Assembly: GCA_028564705.1 (NCBI GenBank)
Contig: JAPXFQ010000911.1
Coordinates: forward strand, 248,001 to 312,000
DNA length: 64,000 nucleotides
Reading direction: 5' to 3'
DNA from: Apricaphanius iberus
Taxonomy: Eukaryota; Chordata; Actinopteri; Cyprinodontiformes; Aphaniidae
Of the stretch, positions 11,125 through 22,620 are shown piece after piece. The notes beneath the pieces were generated by a model. The model was not told where the DNA came from, searched no databases, and saw only the letters and a program-made list of their open reading frames with translations. Made by a program: the position numbers and the translations under genes. The stretch's first letter is position 1. Each line of letters opens with the position of its first letter.

Positions 11125-11685
11125 GTTAATGTTAGTAGCTATGCTGTTTTAAGCTAGGCTGTTGGAGGACATTATTAGGGTCTGTCCTACTTTCTCTCAG
11201 ACTTCTCCCCAACTGCATGATGTGCTGTCAGTTTAAGCGCTAATCTGCTTTCTCTTAGTCTCTTCTTATAGTAGGTGCTCCTGACCCGCCCTGCTTGACG
11301 ACCCTGACTAAGATGGCATTGCAGAGACGGAAAGTTCTCCACGTCCTGCAACAAACTTCTGCATCAGTTCTGTTGCTCTTTCTGTGTCTCTGTTCTGTGT
11401 CTCTGTTCTGTATTCTCCAAACCACAGACGGTCTCGGCAGATGACCGCTTGTGCTGAGCCTGGTACTGCCGGAGGTTTCTTCCTGTTAAAAGGGAGTTTT
11501 TTTCTTTCCACTGTCGCTTCGTGCTTGCTCAGTGTGAGGGATTGCTGAGAATTACACGACGCAATCTTCTATGGTTCTCTAATTTCTACATTAAACATTG
11601 TATGGTAATAACTCTTCTTGTAAAGTGCCTTGAGATGACATATGTTGTGAAACGGCACTATATAAATAAACTGAATTGAATTCTT

Positions 11686-12241
11686 CCACTCATCCGGGGT
11701 CGGGTCGTGGGGCAGTAGCTTAAGCAGAGGGACCCAGACTTCCCTCTCCCCACCATTTGGGCCAGCTCTTCAGGAGGAATCCAGGCCAGCCGGGAGACAT
11801 AGTCCCTCCAGCGATTCCTGGGTCTCCTTCTGGGCCTCCTCCTGGTGGGACGTGCACAGAATACCTTACCAGTGAGGGGTCCAGGAGGCATCCTGACCAG
11901 ATGTCCGAGCCGCCTCAACTGGCTCCTCTTGATGTGGAGCAGAAGCAGCTCTACTCTGAGCCCCCTCTGGATGACCGACCTTTTCATCCTATCTCTAAGG
12001 GAGAACCCAGCCACCCTGCGGAGGAAACTCATTTCACCTGGCTGTATCCTTGATTTCGTTCTTTCGGTCACCACCTAGAGTTCGTGATCATAGATGAGAA
12101 AACGAACGTAGATCAACCGGTAAATGGAGAGCTTTGCCTTTCGTCTCAGCTCTCTCTTCACCACGACAGACCGGTACAGCGCCCGCATAACTGCAGACGC
12201 CTTACCAATCCATCTATCGATCTCCCACTCCCTTTTTCCCT
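11686..12241 (-). mobile_element. Rex3 (RTE) LINE 3' fragment
   Basis: The minus strand reads from the end of RT to the C-terminus of a Rex3-type ORF. The frame 12074-11658 contains RSQLRRLGHLVRMPPG and IPPEELAQ, and its upstream part (12075-12241) matches the Rex3 copy at 50430-50600 at DNA level. The usual GATG tail is absent; the element stops at 'ccactcatccgggg', directly against the tail of L2 copy A. 5' truncation is the normal outcome of target-primed reverse transcription. Non-functional. Confidence 0.85.
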
Positions 12242-12715
12242 AAAATATCAGAATAACACCAGTAATGTTTACCTTCTGTTGGATAAAAAGTGTACAACCA
12301 TCTAATAGCTTTGCTAACTATCAAGACACTTGAAGAAATGGAGTAGATTATGTATGTATGATAAAGTCTGAATTTATTTTCCTCTTGAGAGGAAATTAGA
12401 GATCAAAAATTTGTGACGTCACGAGCCAGTGGGTTTTAATGTCTTTTAAGGACTTTGAAAGATTATTATAGATTTTAAAATTATTCTTTTTTAAACTATG
12501 CAGTTAAATTAATCACATTACAATGGCAATCATTGTTATTGATTAAAGTCATATTGTATGAAGTTGCTGCAATTAGGTGTTGAGTTGCTGTGCCCCATCT
12601 AACCTATCATGCCTGAAATGCCACTGCTATTAACATATTAGACGTTTTCTTCTTTGGAGGTAATAATTTTCCCTTTATATTGTGTATATTTACACACATA
12701 TATATTTATATTCAC
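12242..12715. other. Unassigned non-coding DNA
   Basis: AT-rich, with no open frame of note and no repeat end that I recognise. Confidence 0.5.
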
Positions 12716-12949
12716 TTCAATACAGTTTATTTATATAGGGTCAATTGAACACAGAAGTCATCTCAAGGCATGTTACAATAAAAGTCATTTGAATACAATT
12801 ATACAAAAATTCCATTCAGTTAAAAAGGTTTCTTTTTTAAGCAAACCGCATCAAGTCATTGACGTGAAGTTTTGTGCCACATACATGCAGACTCGACAGC
12901 AATCCTTCAGAGGATAGCTGAGAAAGCATTTAGTGACAGTGGAAAGAGA

Positions 12950-12988
<39 letters not shown>

Positions 12989-12990
12989 CC
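12716..12990 (-). mobile_element. L2-like LINE 3' tail fragment
   Basis: The block 'cagtttatttatatagggtc' followed by 'gtcatctcaaggcatgttac' is the reverse of an L2 3' end. It resembles 35490-35640 more than L2 copy B, including the 'ccattcagttaaaaagg' part, so it belongs to a second L2 subfamily. A (GA)n run is embedded at its far side. The piece at 14340-14690 may be the continuation, separated by the Tc1 remnant. Confidence 0.65.
12954..12986. repeat. (GA)n microsatellite
   Basis: About 16 GA units. The serine-leucine open frame on the minus strand across it is an artefact of the repeat. Confidence 0.95.
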
Positions 12991-13019
12991 TTCTCAAACC
13001 CTCAGACAACCCTATATAC

Positions 13020-13300
13020 TGTATATAACTGCGCAAAGGTTTTAGGTAAGTGTAAAGAATACAGTAAATGAAAAAATGCTTACTGAAACATAAAAAAATA
13101 AATCCTATCCATATTTAGTGACACTAACTTTTTCCTTCAAACCAGCAACAATTCTTATAGGTACACTTGTACAAAATCAGGAATTTTGTAGGATTATATT
13201 CAGGTGTATGATCAACGAATTATATCAAACAGGTGTTAATGATTATCAATGTCACATCAATTCTGAAACACAGTCGTTAACTGAAACAGAAACAGCTGTG
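13020..13300 (-). mobile_element. Tc1-like element remnant
   Basis: 'actgcgcaaaggttttaggt' followed by 'ccttcaaaccagcaacaatt' and 'ataggtacacttgt' resembles the end and the reversed flank of a widespread fish Tc1 family. There is no transposase motif and the second end is not evident. Orientation is inferred from recalled family layout. Confidence 0.45.
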
Positions 13301-13442
13301 TAGGAGGCCTAATATTTGATGACTAAAAAGTGACTAAAGATGTTATCAATAACATGGAAGTCCTTGTTTGTTAAATTTTACAAAGAATTGTACTCAGTTA
13401 ATGACAAAAGTGTTAAGATTGTCAACATGACAATTAAAGTCT

Positions 13443-14335
13443 TTATATAAACTTGCAGTGGAATTCTTTGATGACAGTGGCACACATATTAGGACTGAAA
13501 ATGTTTTCAAATGGAAATATAAACCCTGAGTCTGAGAGTAGTAGCTGTAGCACAGCCCAGATATGCCAAGTCACAACTTGGATGATCAGCACTTGTGAAT
13601 GGAGGTCACAGGAATACAGCTGGTAGTGTAATGGATGATGACAGAGTCCTGGCCAGCTCCTCTCATAATATCCTTTGAGAAAGAACAGGTGTAGAAAGCA
13701 TGGATACACAAGAAAGGAAAAATACAAATTATCAGAACAAAGAAATATGGAAGTGTGGAGCTGCCATCCAGGTGAAAGAAAAAAAATAGTTCTATATAAT
13801 TTCATAACACGATAACATTGATATTCTACAAATATATTTTTAATGCTTATATAGTATAATTTTATTACATATACATGTTTTGTTGTAATTAAAAAACCAC
13901 AATCTTCAACATCAAAAATATATTACTAGAACAATATGTTTTCAAATGTGTTCATCACACCAATACTCACCTCTGGACTTCCCTTTTACAGTACTGGTTC
14001 TTTCCACTGCTCTGTAAAACTCTCCTGGTTCCTGTGATAATCTGCATCTACTTTTTTAAATAATATATATATATATTTTACATCAGGTCTTAATAGTTGT
14101 GTTCTGCATGTGGTTAAGGCAGCTTAACGAAAACATGACAATTATGTTAGAGCTATTATGTTATAACATGACTGCTACATTGCTCAAACATTAAAATTCT
14201 CATGTTTGAACAATTTACTATGTTATCACTTTACTGCAATCTCATATTTATATCATTAGGAGGAATATTTTTCCAAACCTGAAAAATTTGTAGTTAGAAA
14301 AATTGTTTCCATTTTACCCTTTAATAAAAATAAGA
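13443..14335. other. Unassigned DNA with one 120-codon open frame
   Basis: A minus-strand frame at 13443-13805 encodes 120 residues rich in Phe, Leu and Cys. I recognise no domain, and the codon pattern does not look like a selected gene. Otherwise AT-rich with no clear repeat ends. Confidence 0.4.
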
Positions 14336-14339
14336 GACA

Positions 14340-14690
14340 CGGAAAGAACAACAGCAACTAATGTAAAAGTTGATAACAGGACAGCCCTATCCAACAGGTT
14401 ACTGTAGCTAAGCAGCATAGCAGACAAGGTGGAGCTTCAATAGAGAGAAAAACACAGAAAAAAGGTTAACAGCCGAAAAATAACAGGAAAAAAATACATA
14501 AGAAGAGAAAAGTAGAAGAGGGAAGAAAAGTGGTCAGTCACTCCTCCAAAAGTCTAAGCCTATGGCAGCATAAATACAAAGACAGCTCAGTATAACCTAA
14601 GCCATTGACGTGTGGCAGGAGGAAGCAGAAAATGAACCTACAACCCTTCAATTGACCACTACTCTACAAAGTAGCCACCACGGGAAACTA
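14340..14690 (-). mobile_element. L2-like LINE 3' UTR fragment, second subfamily
   Basis: 'agttgataacaggacagccc' and the following 'gaagaaaagtggtcagtca' track the sequence at 35890-36110, which lies in an L2-like tail on the minus strand. No coding part is left. Confidence 0.55.
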
Positions 14691-15150
14691 CTTAAATGCT
14701 ACTGGGAGCTGATTGCTATAGATCACTCCCCTGACTGCTTAAATGCAAGAATCTGAGAGAAAATGTGAAAAACCTATCAGCCTTTAAAAAGTTTTCATCT
14801 CCACAAAGATCAGCTTCATCCAGCTTAACCGTGTTAGCTTTTAACTACTTACTAGCAATAGAAATAATATGACACCAAATTATTTTTTGCGTGTTTTTTT
14901 TGAGATTGCAGCCTTTTAAAAACTTCCCTGACAGTTTGAGACATCAAAATGAAGTTTGCAAACCTCTAAAGCCTGTGTATAGTCCTTTTTCTCGTGTCTC
15001 CAAAATGTTTCATGTCTGCTGGTTACTTTTGCTCTATTCATGGTGTAAAATGTTCCCATGTGTTTGCTCTTTCTTTTCCCCTGATGAATAATGTTTTCCT
15101 CCATAAGTCAAGGAGCACCTTACTGCAGGCTTCAGAGGGAATCTTAATGG
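14691..15150. other. Unassigned non-coding DNA
   Basis: Two overlapping 60-codon frames on opposite strands (14891-15104) have no recognisable content. No element ends seen. Confidence 0.45.
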
Positions 15151-15965
15151 TAATAATATAGCTTTTATAAGCGCCTTTCAAGGTCTCTCAAGGTCACTGT
15201 ACACCACTAACATAAAAAAACAAATTGCGCAAAAACATTAAAAAGTGTTACAAGGGAAAAAAAACCTATGAAATACTAATAATTGGGGTGTGATGTGTCA
15301 GGAGATCAAGTGATGTTATGCTAGTCAGAACAGTTGAGTTTTGAGTAAGGATTTGACAGTCTGAAGTATAGGTGTAAAACTCCAGTCATCGAGGGCCAGT
15401 GTCCTGCAACTTTTAGACATGTCTCTGTTCCAATACACCTGAATACAATAATTAGTTAATCAACAGGATTCCATAGACCTACAGTACCTGTCTGCGGTTT
15501 GATATGAGTGTGTTTGACCATGAACACATCTAATGATTGCAGAAGATCCAGCCTTTGAGAACTGGAGTTTGACGACCCTGGTCTGGAGGGATGATGCCGG
15601 TCAAAGATCCATTAGGAATGTGTTCCAGAGCTGAGGAGAAGAGCAGCTGAAGGACCAGAGTCCTGTGCTGGACAGACGTACATGTGGGGTCGAGAGAAGA
15701 GAGCAATAAAGGGTGTGAGAGGGTGTGTAAACACAAAGGAGATGAGTAAGCTATGGATGAGCTAGGTTATGAAAGGCTTGGAATGTTAATAGGAGCATAT
15801 TGAAACTCAGTACGGAAATGGATGGGTATCCAATGTAGTTGCTACAGTTCTGGGGTAATGGCTGTGTAGATGGCGTTCTGGAACTAATACAGGCCGGACA
15901 TGTTAGAAAAGATTGGTATGTTGTCCTTTTCCTATTTAGTTGCATAACTAGCCCTGGAGCCTGTA
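15150..15965 (-). mobile_element. Degenerate L2/CR1-type LINE 3' end, split by a MITE
   Basis: The 'tataagcgcctttcaagg' block near 15170 is a reversed LINE tail. On the minus strand around 15750-15830 the peptide NMLLLTFQAFHNLA corresponds to the KxLLLTYKALxxLAP block near the C-terminus of L2 reverse transcriptases, and the later part carries LSSLDPTCTSVQHRT. Stops and shifts are frequent. A 214-bp MITE (15367-15580) interrupts it. Confidence 0.6.
15367..15580. mobile_element. hAT-type MITE
   Basis: Inverted ends share 'aaactccagt' (left, 15377) and 'actggagttt' (right, 15561), followed inward by 'gagggccagtgtcctgcaac' on the left. The flanks are GTCTGAAG (15359-15366) and GTCTGGAG (15581-15588), an 8-bp target duplication with one mismatch, which fits hAT. 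The sequence resembles a MITE common in fish genomes that begins CAGGGGTGTCAAACTCC. Non-coding. Confidence 0.75.
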
Positions 15966-16170
15966 TATTTTTTTTCAAATTATTTTTGCTTTAGGCTCTA
16001 CTGTCATCAACACAATGAAAGGATCTCTACAATAACTGGTTATTGCTTCATATTCAAACCTTCAACTCCTCCGTTTTTTCTAGTGTACAGTCCAGCATAA
16101 ACCTGCGTTGTGTTCCAGCTTTTACTTTTACAGTTTTTTTTAAATAGTGTTGCTTTTTATGGCTGGTGTG

Positions 16171-16268
16171 GTTTACATTCGGCTAACGGCTACCATAAGG
16201 CTATCCTACAGGCTAATGCTACATAAACACGATGGCGACCAGCGGTGATGTCACTTAGGCACGTCACA
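16171..16268. repeat. Dispersed repeat, short third copy
   Basis: About 98 bp almost identical to 18980-19070 ('ttcggctaacggctaccata' to 'ggcacgtcac'). The high identity over such a short span suggests recent spread or conversion. Confidence 0.75.
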
Positions 16269-18765
16269 GTTAACTTTGTCAGTGAGCCAAACCTTCTGAG
16301 CAACCTGTTTACCTCCCCGCCTGTAGTGACGGTGTGGTGATGCAGCAAGAGACGCTGGCCATTTTGTAAAATGTGAACGGATATGGAGTGGCATCAGATT
16401 TGTGCACTTAAAGGATTGCTCTGGTGTATTTTGCATATGTGCCAGAAAAATATTTTTAAGCACGGGTCTAAGCAGAGAAAGAGGCATAATTGATGTTAAG
16501 CGGTCACCTTGGTTAGTCCACTCAGCTGCTTCTTGTGAAAAATGTATGATTTTAATGGTTAAAAAAAAACATTCTATAATAATATTTAATACAAGCTTTA
16601 GATCCTGGAGAAAAGTAGCCAATTCTGCATGGGTTTTGATGCTGTGGAAATGTTTATGTGTGTCCATCTATGTGTAGGCTTCACCTATTTACTCTAATTT
16701 CTGCTCTTTTCTAGCCGCTCCTCTCCTAAGCCGGATAACAGATCTCCGGGGGTCTGAAGCAGCTGCTACCATTGTCCCTAGTGCCAGCCGTTGTGTTGTA
16801 AAATAGAGTCTGTATTCTGCAACATGCAATGATGGCCTCAATTGGGTGGTAGATGTAAACATAACAGCATTGTCGTGCCTGTTAAAATTTGTATTTCATT
16901 ACATTTTAATTCAAACAGATCTTTTTAAAAGGAAATTATGTACTTTCATTCTGCACCCATGGAGGTACTATTTTTTAAAATATTGTTTTTTATTAACTTG
17001 TTTCATATTCAACCTTTATATTTGAGAAGAAACGCATAAAGTCTGCTGGAAGGTTAATATTTTTCACCATATTTTATGTTAACCAAAACAAGTCATATTT
17101 GTTTGATCAGATGACACAAACTCTGGGGTTAAATGTTTCCTTTGTGATGTGTGTCTCGCTGGCTTCTTTTCTGTTATTTGGCAGCGACATGCAGAAAAAA
17201 ACAACACTTCATGAACTATTACATACACATAAAACTCTTACAGTTTGCCTGGAATTTTCCTTGATAGCTCTTCTGGTGATGTGTCATCTAAGTCAGCAGA
17301 GAAATAGCAAGCTTCTTTAATCATCCCACAGAGAAGAAAACACCTCAAAGTTCACTCCAGGATTGATCTTGTTCTTCATCTGCCAGGATAGTGAGACACA
17401 GAGCTCTCTCACTACTACACCTTGATGTCTTGAATTAGTAATCAAACTTCAGCAGCTCTTTCTGAACTTCATCCTTATTTGTAGCTTTACGTAACAGCTC
17501 TTTCAACCAATATTTTTGCTAAAAGCATAGCCTGCTGAGCAGTAGTTTCACAGTTCTGGCCAAAACTTTGAAATCTAGGCTTTTTTATCTTCAGATCAAT
17601 GAATTGGTCAGGATAATTATTTTAATGACTAAATTGTGCACATTTTTAAATTTTTTTAATGTTCCTAACTATTTTTTACAGCATGCTTTTGATTGACTCT
17701 TGAAGCATATATCATTTTATTATAACAGTCATTGGGTATCTGTTTCGAGAGAACTAGGTCTAATTAGCAACTTGAAAAGTTAACATGGTGCAATAAGGGG
17801 TTCCTGCGAAATCCAAGGTAGAGTTTGAGCTTTGAAGAATCTAAAGGGGTGTGCAACTCTTATGCTGAGATATTATTCTGAGAACTGGGATTATGCAAAT
17901 AATGTTCAATTACACTAGTGTTGCAACCTATTTCATCAACATGTACTCCACATCAAACACTCTCATTGATCTCTGTCTAAAATGTCTGAATGTCAGAGTG
18001 TACAGTAACTTTAATTTAATGTTAGTGTTAAAAAACAAAAAACAAAAAAAAACAAAAATCTTTGACCCATTTTATCCCCCTTTGTTCCCAACTGAACAAG
18101 GACTGCAACTACTTCAAATGGTTACAGCTTATTTTAATGTTTTAGGTCCTAAGTTAGTTGGTAAAATGCAATGCAGACTGCTCAGTCTGTGTGATGCTCA
18201 GAAAAGAAACTCCACTGATTCACTGGGATGTGCATTTTTAAACTAAACTGTAGCATTCAAAGCTTTTTAAACTGTGAGCATTGATTACCTGTCAGCTTCA
18301 TAAGTTTATCACTTTTTTTAAAAGGGAGGCTACATAACTTCACTGTTTTTCTTTTTAACTCTCCAACCCTATGAAATGCGTCTGTGTTTCTGTGAGTTTT
18401 ATCGCTATGACTGGCAGGTTTAGACTGCTTGCATTGAGAGGAGGGCTGAAACGGCAATTAAAAACAGACAGCCTTACAAGAGCGGGAGCCACCAGTTCAT
18501 TCAGTTTTTGGAGTTAAATTCCGCAATTCAATCTCCTCTGGTTTACAGCACCACAGCTCTGTGTAGACTTTCTTTGCTGGGCTGAACAGGCAGCCTGTTG
18601 ATAAATTTGAGCATTGCTGCCACCTAGTGACTGGAGGCTTAATCACAGTTAAAGTATAATTAAAAGCTTCAGCTACCGAGAGGCACGAGGGGCTGGGGGT
18701 GGAGGGGTGCTCTGACGCCCCCCTGGCAGGCCCCACGATTTGGGAAGCACTGTGTTAGACTCATA
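16269..18765. other. Unassigned non-coding DNA
   Basis: No recognisable gene. Small frames (16251-16677, 17099-17320, 17893-18246) lack known domains. 'ctggccaaaactttgaaatc' at 17555-17575 resembles the end of a Tc1/mariner element, but no partner end was found. 18560-18740 contains a GC-richer patch without a clear assignment. Confidence 0.45.
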
Positions 18766-18769
18766 ATCA

Positions 18770-20170
18770 CCACCATATCTAATTAATAGAAAGTTATCAA
18801 CCGATGGTTTATAACTAATTACTAGTGATTTTACCAAAAGACCTTATCTGAGGGAAATTAATTCCTTGCAATAATTCACACACACACTGAGAATAAAAGA
18901 AACCAGAGATTTTATTCAATTTAACTAATTTATTCTAAAACCACACCAAAACAAAGAAAATACAAAACACAGAACGATTCGGCTAACAGCTACCATAAGG
19001 CTATCCTACAGGCTAATGCTACATAAACACGATGGCGACCAGCGGAGACGTCACTTATGCACGTCACGGGGCTCTTCCTACTGACGTCTGTACGCAGCTA
19101 GTCGTGTGCACACATAAAAGTGGTGCACGGACACATTGCTGAATGGGGTTTTGTATGACTTTATTACTAGGGTGAGGTACCGTGTGGTCTTTTTTTTAAC
19201 AAAGAGACCTCATGGCTTTTATCAATGATCTAGCTTTCTGCTAGCAAAAGCTCTGGTTTGAGATCATGGGTAGAAAGAGAATTAATGTCTACATTTGGTG
19301 CTGCGTGTCTCTTAGAAGCGCTCCGTGCAGCTCAGCGCTGAACACCCACAAGCGGAGTAAGGAAGAGAAGCAAAATAATTTCCTACAATCAGATCCTCTA
19401 CTTAATAAAGTATGAGCAGTACTATAAACACAAAACCTTCACAATCCAACACAAGGCTCGCAGATTACTCGTAAAAGCACAACACAGTAAGTTCAAATCA
19501 AATAAATTTCAACACAGATCTGATTCATTCGAAGTTAAGAAAGATGCATACATAAAATAATTTTTAAAGTATCTTATCTAGCTCCACCCAGGAAATTGGA
19601 AAATTCTTACTTTGCGATGTGGATGGTTGAATTGCAGGTGCAGAAGAAAAAGTCCTTTTGATTGTGGCGAAAAAACGCGAGGGGAGAAAGGAGTTTTCTC
19701 CTTAGACGCGCAAAAGGGGAGGAGGGGCAGAAGAGAGAAACACAATAGAATAAAGGCAGAACAGCTTTGATGGCCGGTTGAAGCTGAAGGAGAACTTGGT
19801 TGCGAAAATTCAACGTGCAGGAAAATTCAAACGTTTTAGGATGAAAGGAGTCTCTTCTTGAAGTTCTGGAAGAACCTGTCCACTTGTAGAAGCAAACTAA
19901 ACAGAGTTGTGCACGGGTCCCAGACTGGGTCTTTGGGCAAAAAGGGGAGATCTCCTTTAGTCTGCAATGAGTCGAACCAGAGAGGGCGAATTTATTTCCT
20001 ACTTAGGTTTTTCAGAAAACCCGCTCAGGTGCGTGGCTCCTCCTGTTTCTTCAGGTGACCAGTCAGGCTGTAAGAGAGCTGCAATGGGTTTGATTGAGTG
20101 ATTTTTCACCCAGTCAAGATGGAGGCTTGTCAGAGTCCAGCCCTTCTGGGAAGGAGCTGGGTTCTTTCGA
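18770..20170. repeat. Dispersed repeat, copy 2 (uninterrupted)
   Basis: Parallel to 170-3465 but without the 1.9 kb inserted element, so it shows the pre-insertion order. On the minus strand 'gaaataaatt' (about 20000) could be a polyadenylation signal. A solo LTR remains possible; no terminal duplication is visible. The frames at 19607-19813 and 19858-20058 show no known domain. Confidence 0.6.
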
Positions 20171-20254
20171 TCGGCCAATGTAGGGAATGAGTGAGAGAGA
20201 GGCGTTGTGCCAGTGCATTTAGAGTAAATTATTATTCTTTATTCAGTATTTAAT

Positions 20255-20345
20255 ATTTTTTATATGTATATTCCTCGATTGCCTGACACCTTACTACTGT
20301 TACATCTAATTTTTCACCTTGGAGGGACAATAAAGGATGTTTCTA
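20255..20345 (+). mobile_element. LINE 3' tail remnant
   Basis: 'caccttggagggacaataaa' near 20318 resembles the 'gaatttccccttgtgggacaataaa' type of LINE 3' end, also seen at about 32450. No coding part. Confidence 0.4.
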
Positions 20346-20349
20346 CAGA

Positions 20350-21630
20350 AGGAAAATATGTCATAATGTACAATATACTTAGTGTGTTTAATGGAGGTTT
20401 TTATATAATTTTATTTCTTTTATTTACAACTGAAAACCTGAAAAACATTGTGTTTGCTTACATTTATTTCCCTAGATTAATTATTCCGTTCACTATAATT
20501 AGATCTGCATCTTTTACATGGTTTTGCCTTAACAACTTAGCACAAAGAAAAACTGACATTTTAACCGTTTCTCTGCAAAACAGCTCAAGCTCAGTTGGTC
20601 TAAATCATGGTCATAATGGGCCACATCTAGATTATTAATGTCCTTAGAGGGCCAGCAGTGGCAGAAAAAACAAACTGTTTTATTGCTTTCTCTGCATTAG
20701 ATGAGGACTTTTAAAAATAAAATGTTTAACATCTTTCCATGCTGATGATTTTTTGGCATTAAACAAATAACATCTGATTTGATTTGACTGATAAAATATG
20801 ATTCAAACATACAACTGTTTTCTTGCTTTTCTAGTTATGTGGCACCCTACAGCAGAGAGGGCCATGGAAATGGTAAGCACCGGATGTGGCCTGCTGGCCT
20901 TGAGTTTGTGGTCCCTGTGGTCTAAATGGAGAGCCTTTCTTCAAGTTTTTCCACATTTTAATATTGGATTTACGTTTGGATTTTGACTTAGCCATACTTA
21001 GATATGATTAGGCTTTGATCGAAATTGTTCCATAGTTATGGATGTAGGTTTAAAGCTATTGTGAAACTGAGTAACACTTTTTCTTTTTGAAATAGGATTC
21101 ACCACTCTAAGTCTCATACACATGCTGCATGTGAAAACCCATTGCCTGTATTAGCCGCAGAAAGGAAAGAGACTAGAAAACTCAGTTACGTCTCTTCTAC
21201 GCCACAGAGAAAATGTATATTCTTGCTTCTGCCAATCTTGTGTTGTGACAGCCTACGGAAAGGGTGTAGTGATTTTGTGGCCAGAAGAGAGCTGAATGCA
21301 TTTCTCTGCTAGTAGAAGCTAACCATCAGCAACTCCACAACATGGCAGAAAACGTCCGGCCTTATGTTATTTATGGTGATAAAACATTGGTGTTGCGCTT
21401 TTTAACCCAAGAAAGAGAAGCTGAGGAAGAAACTGCTGGAATCTGTCTTTATACCAAAGTATAGGTAACAAATATATATTGCTAAGTTAGTTATTTGTGT
21501 GTGGGAAGCATAATAGTTCCATTAAAATTAGACACCTCAGCAAATATTTAGAAAAAAACGTGAGTGAGACGTTTAAAATGTATTTGCTACAGGGTGATCC
21601 TCCTCGCCACTTTCAAGCTACACTGTCCCT
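20350..21630. other. Unassigned non-coding DNA
   Basis: No gene or element end recognised. The 124-codon frame ending at 20638 is AT-rich, hydrophobic and has no domain. Confidence 0.45.
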
Positions 21631-21634
21631 GCTG

Positions 21635-21695
21635 GAGGAAACATGCCCACAGCATGATGCTTCCACTTCTGTGTTTTACTGTGGGGATTGTTTTT
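21635..21695 (-). mobile_element. Tc1-like transposase fragment (reversed)
   Basis: 'cccacagcatgatgcttcca' followed by 'tttactgtgggga' matches a well-known reversed stretch of Tc1-like transposase genes in fish ('cagcatgatgctgccaccac'). Only about 60 bp remain. Confidence 0.4.
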
Positions 21696-21699
21696 CACC

Positions 21700-22270
21700 A
21701 GACTTAGTGCTTCATTCATTGTTGTGCACTGGACCCTGCTTGTTTCTGAACTCTGATTTCAGCCTTCTAGAACCTGATTTCAACTGCCCCTCATGATATT
21801 TGACCTGGACTGGATATTGGATCACAGATTTTTGGATCATGGACCTTTGGAACCCTGTGAAGTTAAGTTATTTTCTATCCTTCATTGGGTCATTCCTGGT
21901 CAATTGGACACCCCTCTCCCCTGCTCCCAATATATTAGTCAATAGAAGACTCCTGAGCAGCTGCCTTTTTGGGTGTGTTTCTGTTAGTAAATTCCTGCCT
22001 GGTTCTGCTTTCATTCACCAGTCTGTCTCCCTTACAGCACATGACCTGGATGTGCCTGACCTGAAGCTACCTGCCTCCAGAGAGCACATCTTCAAAAGAT
22101 TGTAAATAAAACCCTTTAATTGATCCTTCTGGTTTGTGGTTTAGTTTGGGTCCAAACCTTGTCAAGATCTTTTCAGGCTCTTTTTGTATCAAAGATGGAA
22201 TTGAAATGACTTGTAATCAGCCTTAAGATGTTTTGTGAATTGACGCTGCATAAATGACCAGAATTCAATT
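21700..22270 (+). repeat. Possible retroelement 3' region with LINE-like tail
   Basis: A pyrimidine-rich stretch ends in 'ttgtaaataaaacccttt' (about 22100), which contains a polyadenylation signal, and then 'gccttaagatgttttgtgaa' followed by 'ttgacgctgcataaat', similar to the L2/SINE tail 'ttgtgaattggcgctatat'. Boundaries and class are unclear. Confidence 0.35.
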
Positions 22271-22434
22271 TATTAGAAAGTGAGTGACAGCAAAACATTG
22301 ATCCATTTCAAATGTGTTGATAAATCAGGGCAGAGCGTAGAATCTGAGAAGTTTAAATATCATATCAAGCAGGCTATAATAAACATTCTATATATATATT
22401 TTTTTTTTTGTAGGTTATCAAATAATTTTACATA

Positions 22435-22620
22435 TGGTAAATGGCCTGTACTTGTATAGCACTTTACGGACCCCAAAGCACTTTACACTAAGTTCAATCA
22501 TTCACCCATTTGCGCACACATTCACATACTGATGATAGAAAGCTATGTTGTAGCCACACCTGACCTGGGGTGCACTGACAATGGCGTGGCTGCTGGACAC
22601 TGGCACCACCAGAGCTGTGC
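22435..22620 (+). repeat. Dispersed short repeat (LINE/SINE-tail type)
   Basis: 'gtaaatggcctgtacttgta' and 'agcactttacggaccccaaa' plus 'attcacccatttgcgcacac' is the pattern of a very common fish short repeat. Non-coding; no target duplication seen. Confidence 0.55.

Larger units (their letters stand above)
5231..11682 (+). mobile_element. L2-type LINE, copy A, near full length, with hAT insertion
   Basis: A non-LTR retrotransposon about 5 kb long once the inserted hAT (9335-10824) is removed. Order: 5' UTR (about 5231-5488), ORF1 with esterase domain, ORF2 with endonuclease and reverse transcriptase, a long 3' UTR, then the tail 'aaagtgccttgagatgaca' and a short gaattgaatt run. The C-terminal end of ORF2 (LHWLPVKSRI, KILLLTYKAL, LLWNRLP, KTRLKTFLF) is typical of the L2/CR1 group, and an ORF1 esterase is known from zebrafish L2 elements. 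ORF2 has several stops and deletions, so the copy is dead. The exact 5' end is inferred, since no other copy here reaches that far. Confidence 0.85.

Noticed and set aside
12851..13036. Ser-Leu repeat peptide
   Set aside because: Product of the GA microsatellite.
13443..13805. 120-codon minus frame as a possible host exon
   Set aside because: No recognisable domain, no clear splice context; kept only as unassigned DNA.
20264..20638. 124-codon hydrophobic frame as a membrane protein
   Set aside because: AT-rich, begins in a LINE tail, no family resemblance; most likely chance.
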